This document shows, piece by piece, positions 9,621-19,427 of a stretch of 64,000 nt of DNA. The stretch comes from Leptospira interrogans (GTDB taxonomy: Bacteria; Spirochaetota; Leptospiria; Leptospirales; Leptospiraceae). The position numbers and the translations under genes are program-made. Every line of letters starts with the position of its first letter. Positions within the stretch are counted from its first letter, which is position 1. The notes below the pieces were generated by a model. The model was not told where the DNA came from, ran no database searches, and was given only the letters and a program-made list of their open reading frames with translations. The stretch is from NCBI RefSeq assembly GCF_900156205.1, contig NZ_FTNA01000007.1, positions 109,719 through 173,718 of the forward strand, read 5' to 3'.

Positions 9621-9784
9621 ACTACTCAGACGCATAAAAATAATACCAAAGTTAACAATTGATTTTACAAAAACGTAAAAGAGAAATTTTCAAAAAATTA
9701 CATTGAACACTGATTTGTTGGCTTTTCGAGGGAGATCCCACATTTTAAAGTTTATAGTATTATTTTTATACGTCCGAGTCAGCA
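9621..9784. repeat. Family D element, copy 2
   Basis: Left end ACTACTCAGACGCATAAAAA and right end TATTTTTATACGTCCGAGTC form inverted repeats. The interior shares TTGGCTTTT...GATCCCACATTTTAAAG with the other D copies. Confidence 0.65.
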
Positions 9785-10080
9785 ATTAACAAAAGTTTGA
9801 TGTAAGATTTTTATTTTATGAAATCTAATTTTTCTGTAAAAAATAAAATGTGGGAGCTCTCACAAACTCGGACCTAAAAAAGATGGGCGTTTAAAAATTC
9901 GTAATGTGACTTAATCTGTAGGAACTACCACGTTTTGTTAAAACTTTGATTTATGATACCAAGCAAAGCTCAGACTTTTTACCGACAATACAAAACCTTT
10001 CCATTGGAAGTAAATTCAAAAAGTAATCATCTTGACTTAAACTTGAGACAAAATTACTCGACAATCAACCAACTCATAAA

Positions 10081-10131
10081 ATTAATACTTTATTAAAATA
10101 ATGAAATATACTATTTTAATAAAGTATTAAT
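10081..10131 (-). terminator. Perfect 20-bp AT-rich inverted repeat after the broken gene
   Basis: ATTAATACTTTATTAAAATA at 10081-10100 is the exact reverse complement of 10112-10131, with an 11-base loop. It begins four bases past the stop codon of the minus-strand gene, as expected for a transcription terminator. The stem is entirely A/T and the T run after it is short, so factor-independent termination is plausible rather than certain. Confidence 0.55.
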
Positions 10132-10135
10132 AGGT

Positions 10136-10990
10136 TTAACGCGAAAGAATCCATTCTCCTTTAATCTTTGAAAAATACAATGGCATCGAAAAACCTTTCG
10201 CCTTGTTCGTAATCGGACTACTACCGGATTGAGAAGTTACAGCGACCACTTTTTGATCTAAGATCAATTGATACTGAAGTTTTTTAAAGTCGATCTTATC
10301 CAACTTTCCTCCGATCATTTGAAACACGCCCTCCAAAACTATTTTTTTGAAATTTTTTATATCTTCTTCGGGTGAATCGTAATAAGCACGGGCGTATTCT
10401 TTCGTTTTGAATTCCATCAATTCCAAAAGTTTTTTTCATCTTTCTTTTGAAGACCATCGTGTAAATCTATAATGAGCTTTTGAATCTTCTGTTTATCTTC
10501 CTCAGTCAATTGGATTTTTTCAGCAACTTTCCAAAGCTCGCAGGGAGGAACCTCAGTGGGACTAAAAGTGATTTCCTGTTCAAAGGGAAGACTTGGTTTA
10601 CCTTCTACTTCTCCCCATTCAAAATCCGCAATTTTTCGTCCTTCATTGTAAGGCTGTTCTTTCTGTGCAAGATACAGGGTTGCAGTTAAGTATGGAGCAG
10701 ATTCATCCTTTTTTCTTTTATGGATTCCTTTAACTTTGATTTTATTTTCCCCGGGAAAAATCCAAACATTCATACTAACTCGTCCGCTGACGTTTTCTTT
10801 TTTAGATTCAGAAAGGATTGTCAGTCCGTTGAATTCTACGGAGCCGATCACTCCGTCCTTAGAATAAACAAGTGAGTAATCCGCACCATTTTGTACTTGT
10901 GCATTGGAAGAAGTGACAAAAACAAATACAAACGCTTCTAAACAGACCTTTAAAATGAAAAAAAGAAAACTTGCAAATAGTATTGCCCAT
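10136..10990 (-). pseudogene. Secreted hypothetical protein with two homopolymer frameshifts
   Basis: The true start appears to be the ATG at 10990, preceded by GGAGAG. From there the frame breaks at a seven-T run (coding strand; 10958-10964), just inside the signal peptide. The next frame runs through the rest of the signal, AQVQNGADYS and about 144 residues from an internal GTG at 10851. It breaks again at a seven-A run (10430-10436), and the remaining 96 residues follow in the third segment to 10136. Removing one T and adding one A restores a single 284-residue reading frame with signal peptide MGNTICKFSFF... and a continuous helical middle. The two errors cancel, so total length stays a multiple of three. 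It could be a phase-variable gene, a decayed gene, or sequencing error. I recognise no family. Confidence 0.7.
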
Positions 10991-11182
10991 TGAACTCTCC
11001 GTAAAGTTATTCAATCATAATTTCAAAAACGAATTGTCAACCGTGAACGATTCTTTGGAAATTTTCCGCATCAAACAAAACAAATACTACTCGAAAAGCA
11101 ATTTACAAAATGTTCGGTTCCATTCAACTAACGAAATTCGAAACAGATACAAAATCGATTGAAAACAAATGAGGAAAACTTT

Positions 11183-11653
11183 ATGAAGTCAGCTACCGAA
11201 ATCACGAAGGAATTTTACGAAGCTTTTCAAAAAAAAGACGCCACAAAGATGGGAACACTTTATTCCGATTCTGTGATATTCAACGATCCGGTTTTTACAA
11301 ATCTCAATGCAACCGAAGTCAGAGGAATGTGGCAAATGCTGATCTCCAGAGGAAAGGATCTAGAGTTAAAATTTGGAGAAATTCAATCGGAAGGGGATAC
11401 CGGAAAAGTTACCTGGGAAGCATATTATACATTTTCAAAAACGGGGAAAAAGGTACATAACGTAATCCAAGCCGAACTCGTTTGTAAAGACGGTAAGATC
11501 GTCAAACATACAGATCAATTTGGTTTTTATCGTTGGTCCAGGCAAGCACTAGGACTTCCGGGGTTATTATTCGGTTTTTTACCTTTTCTCAAAAACAAAA
11601 TTAGAACAGAAGCTAGAAAAGGTTTGGATCTGTATCTAAAAAGACAGAAATAA
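11183..11653 (+). CDS. SnoaL/NTF2-like family protein
   Basis: A 156-aa protein starting at the ATG at 11183 (GAGG seven bases upstream); a TTG at 11159 is less likely. It has the cone-shaped NTF2-like pattern: N-terminal helix [24 protein letters not shown], then [12 protein letters not shown] (the common D...F.DP motif) and beta strands [11 protein letters not shown] and [27 protein letters not shown]. Members act as small-molecule isomerases, dehydratases or binding proteins, and the substrate cannot be read from the sequence. The C-terminus carries a short hydrophobic basic extension ([19 protein letters not shown]). A strong hairpin follows the gene. Confidence 0.8.
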   Translation: MKSATEITKEFYEAFQKKDATKMGTLYSDSVIFNDPVFTNLNATEVRGMWQMLISRGKDLELKFGEIQSEGDTGKVTWEAYYTFSKTGKKVHNVIQAELVCKDGKIVKHTDQFGFYRWSRQALGLPGLLFGFLPFLKNKIRTEARKGLDLYLKRQK

Positions 11654-11664
11654 ATCAAAGTTTA

Positions 11665-11705
11665 TAACTTGTAACACCAAGATTAAAAATTGGTGTTATA
11701 AGTTA
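11665..11705. terminator. Strong 16-bp hairpin downstream of the NTF2-like gene
   Basis: TAACTTGTAACACCAA (11665-11680) pairs with TTGGTGTTATAAGTTA (11690-11705): sixteen pairs including one G-U, with a nine-base loop. It lies 12 bases past the stop codon. No long T run follows, so it may be an mRNA 3'-end stabiliser or a non-canonical terminator. Confidence 0.5.
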
Positions 11706-11877
11706 GTCGTATTGACTTAAAAGTTTAATTATAAAATAAAGACGTACATAACGTTATTCAAGCGAATCATAAGAATTTTAGAAAAGAATTAGATTAAAAA
11801 AATTCAAAAATTGCAGTCCTATCTGATAGTTAGAAAATTTCAAAAATCAGCCTCAAATATTTTTAAAAGAAAAACTC

Positions 11878-12678
11878 ATGCAAAGAGCATCTCTACACAA
11901 CCTAAAAATTATTGGTTCCGAAAAGGAGACGATCGTATTCAGTCACGGATTTGGCTGTGATCAATCGACTTGGAATAAGCTCATTCCTAATTTAAAAGAC
12001 CATTATAGACTTGTACTTTTTGATACGATCGGTTCTGGAAAAACAGATCCTTCCCTTTTCAGCGCGGATCGATATTCCAATCTTTATTCCTATGCAGAAG
12101 ACCTGATCTTACTTATGGATGAACTGAAAATTAGAAATTCATTATATGTAGGACATTCCGTAAGTGGAATGATCGGACTCATAACTTCGATCCGTAGACC
12201 GGAACTTTTTTCCAAACTTGCATTTATTAGCGCTTCTCCTCGTTATTTAAACGATACAAACTATAAAGGTGGGTTCGAACAAACCGATTTGGATCAACTT
12301 TTCGCTGCGATGGAAACAAACTTTTTTTCTTGGGCGGGAGGATTCGCCCCCCTTGCTATGGGAAATCCGGATCGTCCCGAGTTGGCCCAAAGTTTTGCAG
12401 AATCGCTTCGGGAAATACGCCCGGATATAGGACTGACAGTTTCAAGAACCATCTTTCAATCCGATCATAGAAAAGATCTGAATCAATGCAAACAACCCGT
12501 TTTAATTTTGCAACCATCTTCAGATATAGCGGTTCCGATTGAAGTAGGAAAATATCTCAGCGCAAACATTCCTCAAGCGATTTTTAAATCGATTCCTGCA
12601 ACGGGGCATCTACCTCACTTCAGTTCTCCGGAATCTGTACTCCAAGAAATTAAATTGTTTTTTAAGTCTTTAAATTGA
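11878..12678 (+). CDS. RsbQ/KAI2-like alpha/beta hydrolase
   Basis: A 266-aa alpha/beta hydrolase. The oxyanion motif HGFGCDQ (residues 23-29), nucleophile Ser94 in VGHSVSG, Asp216 in SSDIAVP and His244 in GHLPHF match the catalytic arrangement and length of Bacillus RsbQ and plant KAI2/D14. In Bacillus, RsbQ activates the PAS-containing phosphatase RsbP under energy stress, presumably by handling a small hydrophobic ligand. Here the stop codon is directly followed by the ATG of a PAS-type hybrid kinase, so the pair is surely translated together. I infer that this hydrolase produces, binds or removes the ligand sensed by that kinase. The family assignment is strong; the signalling role is inference. 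Confidence 0.87.
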   Translation: MQRASLHNLKIIGSEKETIVFSHGFGCDQSTWNKLIPNLKDHYRLVLFDTIGSGKTDPSLFSADRYSNLYSYAEDLILLMDELKIRNSLYVGHSVSGMIGLITSIRRPELFSKLAFISASPRYLNDTNYKGGFEQTDLDQLFAAMETNFFSWAGGFAPLAMGNPDRPELAQSFAESLREIRPDIGLTVSRTIFQSDHRKDLNQCKQPVLILQPSSDIAVPIEVGKYLSANIPQAIFKSIPATGHLPHFSSPESVLQEIKLFFKSLN

Positions 12679-14769
12679 ATGAATGAGTCTTCTCATAAAA
12701 CTTTTACCGATAAAATCAACGAATTCTATAAACGCTCATTTGAACTTTTTTCAAAGGGATCATATTTGGAGGAAATGGACAAATTTTACTCTCTTTGTAA
12801 AACCACGTTATATGCAGATTTTATAATTTTATTAGAAAGTAAAGATCCGTTATCCATCAAAATAGTAGAGTCTCAGCCGAAATTTAATTTTTCTATAGAC
12901 CAAACGAACATAAATTTATTGTCTATCTCTTATTCCGAAAATCGCCCTGTTTTACCTTATACACTGACGCGTCAAGAAATCAATTTCTCCAATTTTGATG
13001 CACTGGAAGAAATTGATTTCGCGCAAATGATCGCAGTTCCTATACCAAATGAAAACATAGAAGACCGAAGAAAAAATATTCTTTTATTCTTATATTCAAA
13101 AAATACAGAACACATATCTGAATTTTTAAAACTTATCACAGAATTATCTCCTAGAATCTACGAAATTTTTTCGATTAAAAACAAGGAAATTTTGTTGAAT
13201 TCAGTTCATTCCAGATTGGATTCCATTTTAAAAACGATACCCCAAGCAATTATCTTTATGGATTCAGGAACTGGAAAAACCTGGATCAACGAAAGTGCGG
13301 CAAAACTTCTTTCTCTTTCTGAAGGAGGAGAAGTCTCTTCTTGGAAAGTTTCCACTTCAATGACCGAGCTGATACAATCCGCAGTCAATCAAAAGGAAAT
13401 CTTTCTAGAAATGAATCGAAATTTATCTAATATGAATCTGGAAAAATTTTCAACTCAGTGGATGTTTACGGACCCGGAAAAAAAAGTATTCGAGGTTACA
13501 AGTTTACTTTTACCCGGTAAAACGGCTCCGGGAAGACTATGGTTTTTCGAAGACATTACTTCTTTTCATTCGCAACAAGAAACATTAGCTTTATTGAATC
13601 AAGCTTTAAAGGAAAAAAGTGAAATCGCACAACAGGAGAATCAAGCAAAAACAGTTTTTATCTCTAACATCAGCCACGAAATTAGAACTCCCATGACCGG
13701 AATATTAGGAATCACCGAATTACTGTTAAATACTCCTTTAAATCCGGATCAAAAAGACTCCTTAGAGCTTATCCAAAGAAGCGGGGATAAACTTCTTAAA
13801 ATCGTAAACCATTTACTTGATTTTTCCAAAGCAGACACCGGAAAAATCGAATTAGAATCAATTCCATTTAATATGCAGGAATTGTTAAACGATCTTGTTT
13901 CTCTCTTACGGACGGAAATACTTAAGAACAAAAACGAATTGAACATACTATTCCCGCCAAACTTTCCTAAATTGCTTAAAGGAGATCCAGTCAGAATTGG
14001 TCAGATTCTTACAAATTTAGTCTCCAATGCGACTAAATTTACAAAAGAAGGAACCGTCGAAGTTGGATTTCATATATTAGAAAAAACGAATTCTGAATTG
14101 AGTTTCAGAACCTGGGTTTTTGATACTGGAATCGGAATCCCTCCTACTAAGTTCAACTCCGTATTTGAACCTTTCGTTCAATCCGACAAATCCATCACAA
14201 GACATTTTGGCGGAACTGGATTAGGGTTATCGATTACAAAAAAACTAATAGAATTGATGGGAGGTAAAATTCATGTGGAAAGCCAACCTGGAATTGGAAC
14301 CAGGTTTTGGTTCGAACTCAAACTGGAAATTCCCGAGTCAATCGACGAAGAGTCGTTTACTGAAAATTCTGAAGCCGAAGTTATAACAGATAAATCAGAT
14401 CTTTCTCGTTTAAAGGTTTTGATCGTAGAAGACAATCTTATCAATCAAAAACTTTTAGGTCGAATTCTAAAAAAGAAAAAGATAGAACCTTTTTTAGTAG
14501 AAGATGGAATGAAAGCGATAGAAAAGGCGCGAAAATTCCATTACGATCTGATCTTTATGGATATTAATATGCCCGGAATCGACGGACTTTCCGCAACGGA
14601 AATTATCCGTAAATTTCCGAAAGGAGATTCGATTCGTATCGTAGGGCTCACTGCAAACGCCGCTCCGGAAATTCAAAAGGTCGCGACTCAAAGAGGAATG
14701 GACGACCTACTTACAAAGCCGTATAACGTTTCTCAAATAGAAAAAATTTTGAACCTATTCGAAAAATGA
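12679..14769 (+). CDS. Hybrid sensor histidine kinase (GAF-like/PAS-HisKA-HATPase-REC)
   Basis: A 696-aa cytoplasmic kinase with no transmembrane helix. Order: N-terminal GAF-like sensor region (about 1-180), PAS-like region (about 185-300, with FMDSGTGKTWINESA), dimerisation domain with phospho-acceptor His333 in ISHEIRTP, ATPase domain with N, G1 (DTGIGIP) and G2 (GGTGLGLSI) boxes (about 430-555), and a receiver domain (about 575-690) with IVEDN, Asp628 in MDINMPG and Lys in LTKPYN. All catalytic boxes are intact. Its ATG abuts the stop of the RsbQ-like gene with no gap. No separate response regulator or phosphotransfer protein follows, so output must go to an unlinked partner. Confidence 0.92.
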   Translation: MNESSHKTFTDKINEFYKRSFELFSKGSYLEEMDKFYSLCKTTLYADFIILLESKDPLSIKIVESQPKFNFSIDQTNINLLSISYSENRPVLPYTLTRQEINFSNFDALEEIDFAQMIAVPIPNENIEDRRKNILLFLYSKNTEHISEFLKLITELSPRIYEIFSIKNKEILLNSVHSRLDSILKTIPQAIIFMDSGTGKTWINESAAKLLSLSEGGEVSSWKVSTSMTELIQSAVNQKEIFLEMNRNLSNMNLEKFSTQWMFTDPEKKVFEVTSLLLPGKTAPGRLWFFEDITSFHSQQETLALLNQALKEKSEIAQQENQAKTVFISNISHEIRTPMTGILGITELLLNTPLNPDQKDSLELIQRSGDKLLKIVNHLLDFSKADTGKIELESIPFNMQELLNDLVSLLRTEILKNKNELNILFPPNFPKLLKGDPVRIGQILTNLVSNATKFTKEGTVEVGFHILEKTNSELSFRTWVFDTGIGIPPTKFNSVFEPFVQSDKSITRHFGGTGLGLSITKKLIELMGGKIHVESQPGIGTRFWFELKLEIPESIDEESFTENSEAEVITDKSDLSRLKVLIVEDNLINQKLLGRILKKKKIEPFLVEDGMKAIEKARKFHYDLIFMDINMPGIDGLSATEIIRKFPKGDSIRIVGLTANAAPEIQKVATQRGMDDLLTKPYNVSQIEKILNLFEK

Positions 14770-14920
14770 TGATCTTAAACCCATCAAAGCCATACCACTT
14801 AACTTATAGTAGAAACTCCGCCATTTTTAGTTTATTTATGGCCGAACTTTAGAGAGATTTGTCCACTCTTGTCTACTCAAGAACTATAAAATAAAGTACC
14901 AGATCACTCACACTTCAATC

Positions 14921-15030
14921 CTGTGAGTTCTGCGTAAGAATGATTGAGCAAATGCAGCATTGTTGGACCGCGCTTTCAGCTCCAGTCAATAAATTGCATG
15001 AAAGAAACGTAATACGATATTTTTCTTATG
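14921..15030 (+). repeat. Family F repeat, copy 2
   Basis: Carries CTCCAGTCAATAAATTGCAT then GAAAGAAACGTAATACGATA, closely matching 8920-8962 and the inverted copy at 38684-38782. It opens with GTGAGTTCTGCGTAAG, a family C-like end. Confidence 0.55.
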
Positions 15031-15036
15031 TTACAA

Positions 15037-15140
15037 TAGAGTTGTTGAAAAATTCCCTAGTTCCGATTAACAAAACTGTTTCAATCGACCGTTTCCATGA
15101 AATAGAAAACAGATGGAGAATTGATTTTTCAACAACTCTA
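15037..15140 (-). repeat. Family A MITE-like element, copy 4
   Basis: Ends TAGAGTTGTTGAAAAATTCC and TTTTTCAACAACTCTA; the interior is in the opposite orientation to copies 1-3 (AACAAAACTGTTTCAATCGA). About 104 bp. Confidence 0.8.
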
Positions 15141-15203
15141 ATAATATAATTTATCTAAGTGATCTTCAGTAAATGTTATACAACAAAGCGAATTTTTTAT
15201 ATA

Positions 15204-16319
15204 TTATTCGGTCGGTTCTAATTGTTTTATCCCATTCTGCTCGTGTCTATATTTTGCGATCGTTTCATATGCAACTTTTCGAATACGATTAATCCCTCCT
15301 AGAGGTCGGTGCTCGGCCAAAGAATGCCAAGGATTTAATGAAAGATTTTCGCAAAAACGATCCTGTTCTGGAGTTGCAAACTCTTGTTTAGGGATTTCTA
15401 TTTTAGCAACCGCAATGAAAGGAGAATCTTTTTCGTTCCAATGAACAGCCGGATCTTCAATCGGCATAGAGATCGGATTTCCTTGTTTCTGAATCATAAA
15501 TTCAAAACAAGCAGACTTTTCTTTAAGATGAGAAATCATCGTTTGGCGAAGATAATCGTCCGCTGGATTTTTTGGAACTTCCAATTTTTTTGTTTCGCAA
15601 GGTATTGCAGAATATTTTACGGCGCTGGTTTCATTCCCCAAACGATATGGAGTTGTACTCCAATAACGAATTTCTAAAACGTCTGGAATTTTTTTTCTTC
15701 GAATCGAAATAGATTCCTGCAAAGCAGTTAACTTCCAGTTCCAAGGCATTCCTCCCAAAAAGTAAGACATAGGCTTTTTAGCAAATGCAGCTTGAAAAAG
15801 AGCCAAATACTCATCGGGTGCACCCACAGGAAGAACGGGATGATTGATCAGTAAAAAATCTTGGGTTCTATTTTCGTCCGCAGACAATTTAGGTCCGTCC
15901 ACACCTAAAAGTTTAATTCCCATTCCTCTAATATCTCCTTCTTGATCCGATTTTTTCGTAATGGAACCGTTTGAAAATCGAATCCAAGCTGGATACGTTT
16001 TAGAAGATTTGAATATTCCAAATTTAAATTCTTCTGGAATAGAAGAAGAAACCGTAAAACTTGCTTTAACACAACCGTGTGCAAATGGATGTGCATCTCG
16101 TTTTACTCCACCGGGTTGGTATTTTTCTTTGAGAGACGAAATCAAAAGAGAAAGAGTTTCTTCTGTAGTCTTTTCCTCTCCTGGAAAAACAAATTCCGCT
16201 CCAGGTTTTATATCCTTGGGTATAGAAACTCTAGGACCTTGTCCGATCCAATACAGTAACAGTAGTAAAAATAAAATTCCAAGCGCGACATATCCGATTT
16301 TTTTTCCCATCATTGGCAC
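15204..16319 (-). CDS. Catalase-like heme protein (SrpA/y4iL type)
   Basis: A 371-aa protein with one N-terminal membrane segment or uncleaved signal (residues 6-25), so it faces the periplasm. The catalase-fold signatures of the small catalase-related family are clear: HPFAHGCVKASF (distal His region), PAWIRFSNGS...GDIRGMGIKL, DFLLINHPV, and near the C-terminus LSLNPWHSLAEHRPLGGINR and RKVAYETIAKYR, which holds the proximal Tyr. It is shorter than clade 1-3 catalases (about 480-750 aa) and lacks the C-terminal helical region. Members bind heme and show peroxidase or oxygenase-like activity; true catalase activity is not implied. It is monocistronic. Confidence 0.83.
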   Translation of the reverse strand: MPMMGKKIGYVALGILFLLLLLYWIGQGPRVSIPKDIKPGAEFVFPGEEKTTEETLSLLISSLKEKYQPGGVKRDAHPFAHGCVKASFTVSSSIPEEFKFGIFKSSKTYPAWIRFSNGSITKKSDQEGDIRGMGIKLLGVDGPKLSADENRTQDFLLINHPVLPVGAPDEYLALFQAAFAKKPMSYFLGGMPWNWKLTALQESISIRRKKIPDVLEIRYWSTTPYRLGNETSAVKYSAIPCETKKLEVPKNPADDYLRQTMISHLKEKSACFEFMIQKQGNPISMPIEDPAVHWNEKDSPFIAVAKIEIPKQEFATPEQDRFCENLSLNPWHSLAEHRPLGGINRIRKVAYETIAKYRHEQNGIKQLEPTE

Positions 16320-17168
16320 TCCGATTGATCTTAAAAATTCAAATCCTAAATTTTAAAAAATCTTCCGTTTTATTTTTACAAAATAAGAATTCAAGCTCTT
16401 TATCTTATTATTCGCACGTATTAAACTGACACTTTGTCACAACATTTATGGGTACTCAATTTTGTAGGAATCAGTAGAATCTAAAATACAAAAGTCTTAT
16501 ATTATATTCTGAAACTATAAATCTTTTTTCCTGTACTTTTTTAAGATATTATGATTTTTATAAAATTGAGATCTTTAATTTTTTTTATAACCCTGTTTAA
16601 ACGCAAAACTTGGTATTCTGTGTTCTATAGTTTTTGAGTATCTGTAGGAAACATGAATTTTACAGAAGTGGGAACTCTTAGGAATTTAAATTTTACAGTA
16701 AAACTTTAAAATGTGGGAACTGCCACAAATCTGGATTTCACGAACAAATTCTAAAATTGTAGGAACTCATACTTTTAGAAAATTCTTTCTCATTTTTTTT
16801 GCGCCGAACTCATGTTATTCTATCGTTCTGAGTAAGTTCAAAGACTTCAAAATCCAAAAATCCGGTGAAAAAAGCACATCTAAAATGTTCATCCAAAACT
16901 ATACTTCGTTTGAAATTTGCACCTCCTGCAATAGCAAAAATCTTCTGTGAAAAGGTAATAGTTCCTACAATTCGGTTAAAGAAAAAGATAGATTTTTACA
17001 GTTTTAAAATTTGATAAAACCCAAAAAGAAAAAGAAACTTTGGCAAAAATGGAGATTCTATCCTTAGAGGAGGCTAAATTCTCAAAAAATGCATCAAAAA
17101 TCCGATTCCGAACCTATTTTTTGGTTGAAAAACCGTATTCAAACAGCCAAAGAAGTAACGGAACAACT
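16320..17168. other. Gene-free, repeat-rich stretch
   Basis: No gene supported. It contains GTGGGAACT motifs (near 16669 and 16712) and a family C-like end near 16800 (GCGCCGAACTCATGTTAT). The frame at 16711-16950 is repeat-derived. The region from 17040 to 17168 is open in frame with the STAS gene but reads as low-quality protein and lacks a ribosome site. Confidence 0.6.
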
Positions 17169-17503
<335 letters not shown>

Positions 17504-17507
<4 letters not shown>

Positions 17508-18097
17508 AGCGACAACTCGCTCTCGGCACAAACAACTTAAACAAAGTAAAAGAAGTAAGCTCCATTCTCATGGAGTTAGGAATTCAGATCCTTACGCCTA
17601 AGGATCTGAAAGTTTCTTTTAACCCTGAAGAAACAGGTTCTACATTTAAAGAAAACGCTCTCATCAAAGCGAAAGAATTGTTTTATTTAACTAAAATTCC
17701 TTCAATTGCGGATGACTCTGGAATTTGTGTTTCTGCTCTCAAAGATGAACCTGGGGTTTATTCGGCTCGATTTGGAGGTCCGGAACTGAATGATGAAGGT
17801 AGAGCACTTCTTCTTTTAGAAAAACTGAAAGGGAATCAAAATCGCAAGGCCTATTATGCTTGTGCGATCGCTTATGTGGACGAATCTACTGAACAAAGTT
17901 TCGAAGGTAGATGTGAAGGATTGATCTCAGAAGAATATGATAGAATTGGAATATATGGTTTTGGATACGATCCAATTTTCATTTTCCCGCCGCTTCAAAA
18001 ACCTTTTTCACAAATCCAAGAAGAAACAAAGAACTCAGTCTCTCATAGAAAAAAAGCCTTAGACGAGCTTTTGAAATTTCTTAAAACGAAACCATAA
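17504..18097 (+). CDS. rdgB: RdgB/HAM1 non-canonical purine NTP pyrophosphatase
   Basis: A 197-aa house-cleaning enzyme that hydrolyses dITP, ITP and XTP to monophosphates and keeps deaminated purines out of DNA and RNA. Seen motifs are LGTNNLNKVKEV (substrate loop), FKENALIKAKE, the metal/catalytic ADDSGICVSALKDEPGVYSAR, and the C-terminal GFGYDPIF and SHRKKALDEL. Length is normal. It starts with TTG at 17504, overlapping the STAS stop codon by four bases, so translation is coupled. The pairing with a STAS protein is curious and not obviously functional. Confidence 0.93.
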
Positions 18098-18179
18098 AAA
18101 TCTATTTGAGTCCAAAACCTAAAAAGCTTAGGTATTCTTATAACGGCAAAAGGATATTTAAAAATGTCTTCGTTTAACC

Positions 18180-18350
18180 TATACTCGGACGCATAAAAAT
18201 TTTACCAAAAGCTAACGGACAATTTTACCGAAGATATAGAATTACTCAAAAATTGAGTCTGACCGGAATTGTTAGCTTTTTGAAGTAGATCCTACATTCT
18301 AAGTTTTTAAACAAATTCAACGTAGTATTATTTTTATACGTATGAATAGC
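18180..18350. repeat. Family D element, copy 3
   Basis: Left end TATACTCGGACGCATAAAAA and right end TATTTTTATACGTATGAATA. The interior contains TGTTAGCTTTTTGAAGTAGATCCTACATTCTAAG, matching the other D copies. Confidence 0.65.
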
Positions 18351-18463
18351 AAAAGAAATAATCTGCGGTAACTGCGACTAAAATTGATTTAAGAGTACCT
18401 CTATAAAATCCCAAAAGAATGCTCTTTATCAAATTGAGACTTAATTTGAATTTAGGTTTTATC

Positions 18464-18651
18464 TTAGGGGCTTGTCCTAAAACCTCAAAAAATTTTTACA
18501 CGATAATTCTTTAGAAATTTTTAATAAAATGCAGTAGTTCCTACAAATTAAGTCGCATTTGGCAATTTGTGAATTTTCGAGTAGTTCTATGTCGTTAAAT
18601 TTTCGTAATAGTTCCCACATCCACATTGGACGGTTTTGGAACAAGCTCTAG
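18464..18651. repeat. Family B element, copy 3
   Basis: Ends TTAGGGGCTTGTCCTAAAACC and GGTTTTGGAACAAGCTCTA are approximate inverted repeats. The interior has ATAATTCTTTAGAAATTTTT, ATGCAGTAGTTCC and ATTTGGCAATTTGTGAA. This is one of the most complete uninterrupted copies. Confidence 0.65.
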
Positions 18652-19427
18652 AGGTTAATTTTTTCGTAAAAAAATAAATGTGGGAACTCTCACAAATCGA
18701 GGATTTACCAGTTGAACTTTGAAAATTGTGGGAACTACTATGAAATACCAAAAGACTCATTGTCCAATCAGATTTTTGCACAAAACTTCTGTTTTGCGGC
18801 TATCATCAAAATTTAAATCTCATTTTAACGTGAGTAAAAATTTTCTAAAAGTATGAGTTCCCACATCATTTTATAGACAAATCTAAGTTTTGCAGTAGTT
18901 CCCACAATTTTAGAATTTGTTTCTAAAATCGTAATTTGTGATAGCTCCCAAACTTGAATACGCAAGATTCAATTGTTATAAACTTCTATTTTATAAATTG
19001 TGTTAGAGTTTCTACATTTAAATTAATCTATAAAGTTCAGATTACAACTTTTTCAGAATCATGGGTTCCATCGAACTCACGTTAACTTAAATTTTTATCA
19101 CAAAAACCAATTCAGAAATAAAATTTGGTAATCTATTATATCATTCTGAGTAAAAATCAAATATTTACGTAAAACTGCCGTTTTGCGATTATAATCAAAT
19201 TTAAAATTTATTTAATAGAAATTCACTTTATAAAACCCTTAAGAAGATTAAAAAATATAAGTTCGTTTTACAAATCGTTTGAAAACAATTTATGATTTTT
19301 TCGGGAAATGTTTCCAGAGAAATTGGAAAGTTTTTAAAATCCTGAAATACAAAAGTCAAGATGATACGAACAATCATTTCCATTGACTTCAGAGAAATTC
19401 TTTTTTAACTTGGATGAAGAAATTGTT

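Larger units (their letters stand above)
8604..10135. other. Long gene-free, repeat-rich stretch
   Basis: About 1.5 kb. It holds a family F repeat (8863-8962), the long repeat E copy 1 (9003-9347), a family D element (9621-9784), GTGGGAACT motifs (for example 9520) and a strong hairpin at 10081-10131. The 84-residue frame at 9044-9298 lies wholly inside repeat E and is not called as a gene. Confidence 0.65.
14770..15203. other. Gene-free stretch with two repeats
   Basis: Contains the family F repeat at 14921-15030 immediately followed by a family A element at 15037-15140. A short frame across 14940-15149 is made entirely of these repeats. Confidence 0.65.
18098..19427. other. Long gene-free, repeat-rich stretch
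   Basis: About 1.3 kb. It holds a family D element (18180-18350), a family B element (18464-18651), many GTGGGAACT/AGTTCCCAC motifs (for example 18614, 18678, 18727, 18858, 18898), and a degenerate family C end near 19075. No coding frame stands out. Confidence 0.65.

Noticed and set aside
14940..15149. 69-residue frame ending in a segment like IDFSTTLII, with look-alikes at 7507-7749 and 28557-28751
   Set aside because: The shared protein segment is simply the translation of family A elements; frames differ between copies.
17040..17168. N-terminal extension of the STAS protein from a TTG at 17040
   Set aside because: The extra 43 residues are not STAS-like, follow AT-rich intergenic composition, and the ATG at 17169 gives a domain of normal length.
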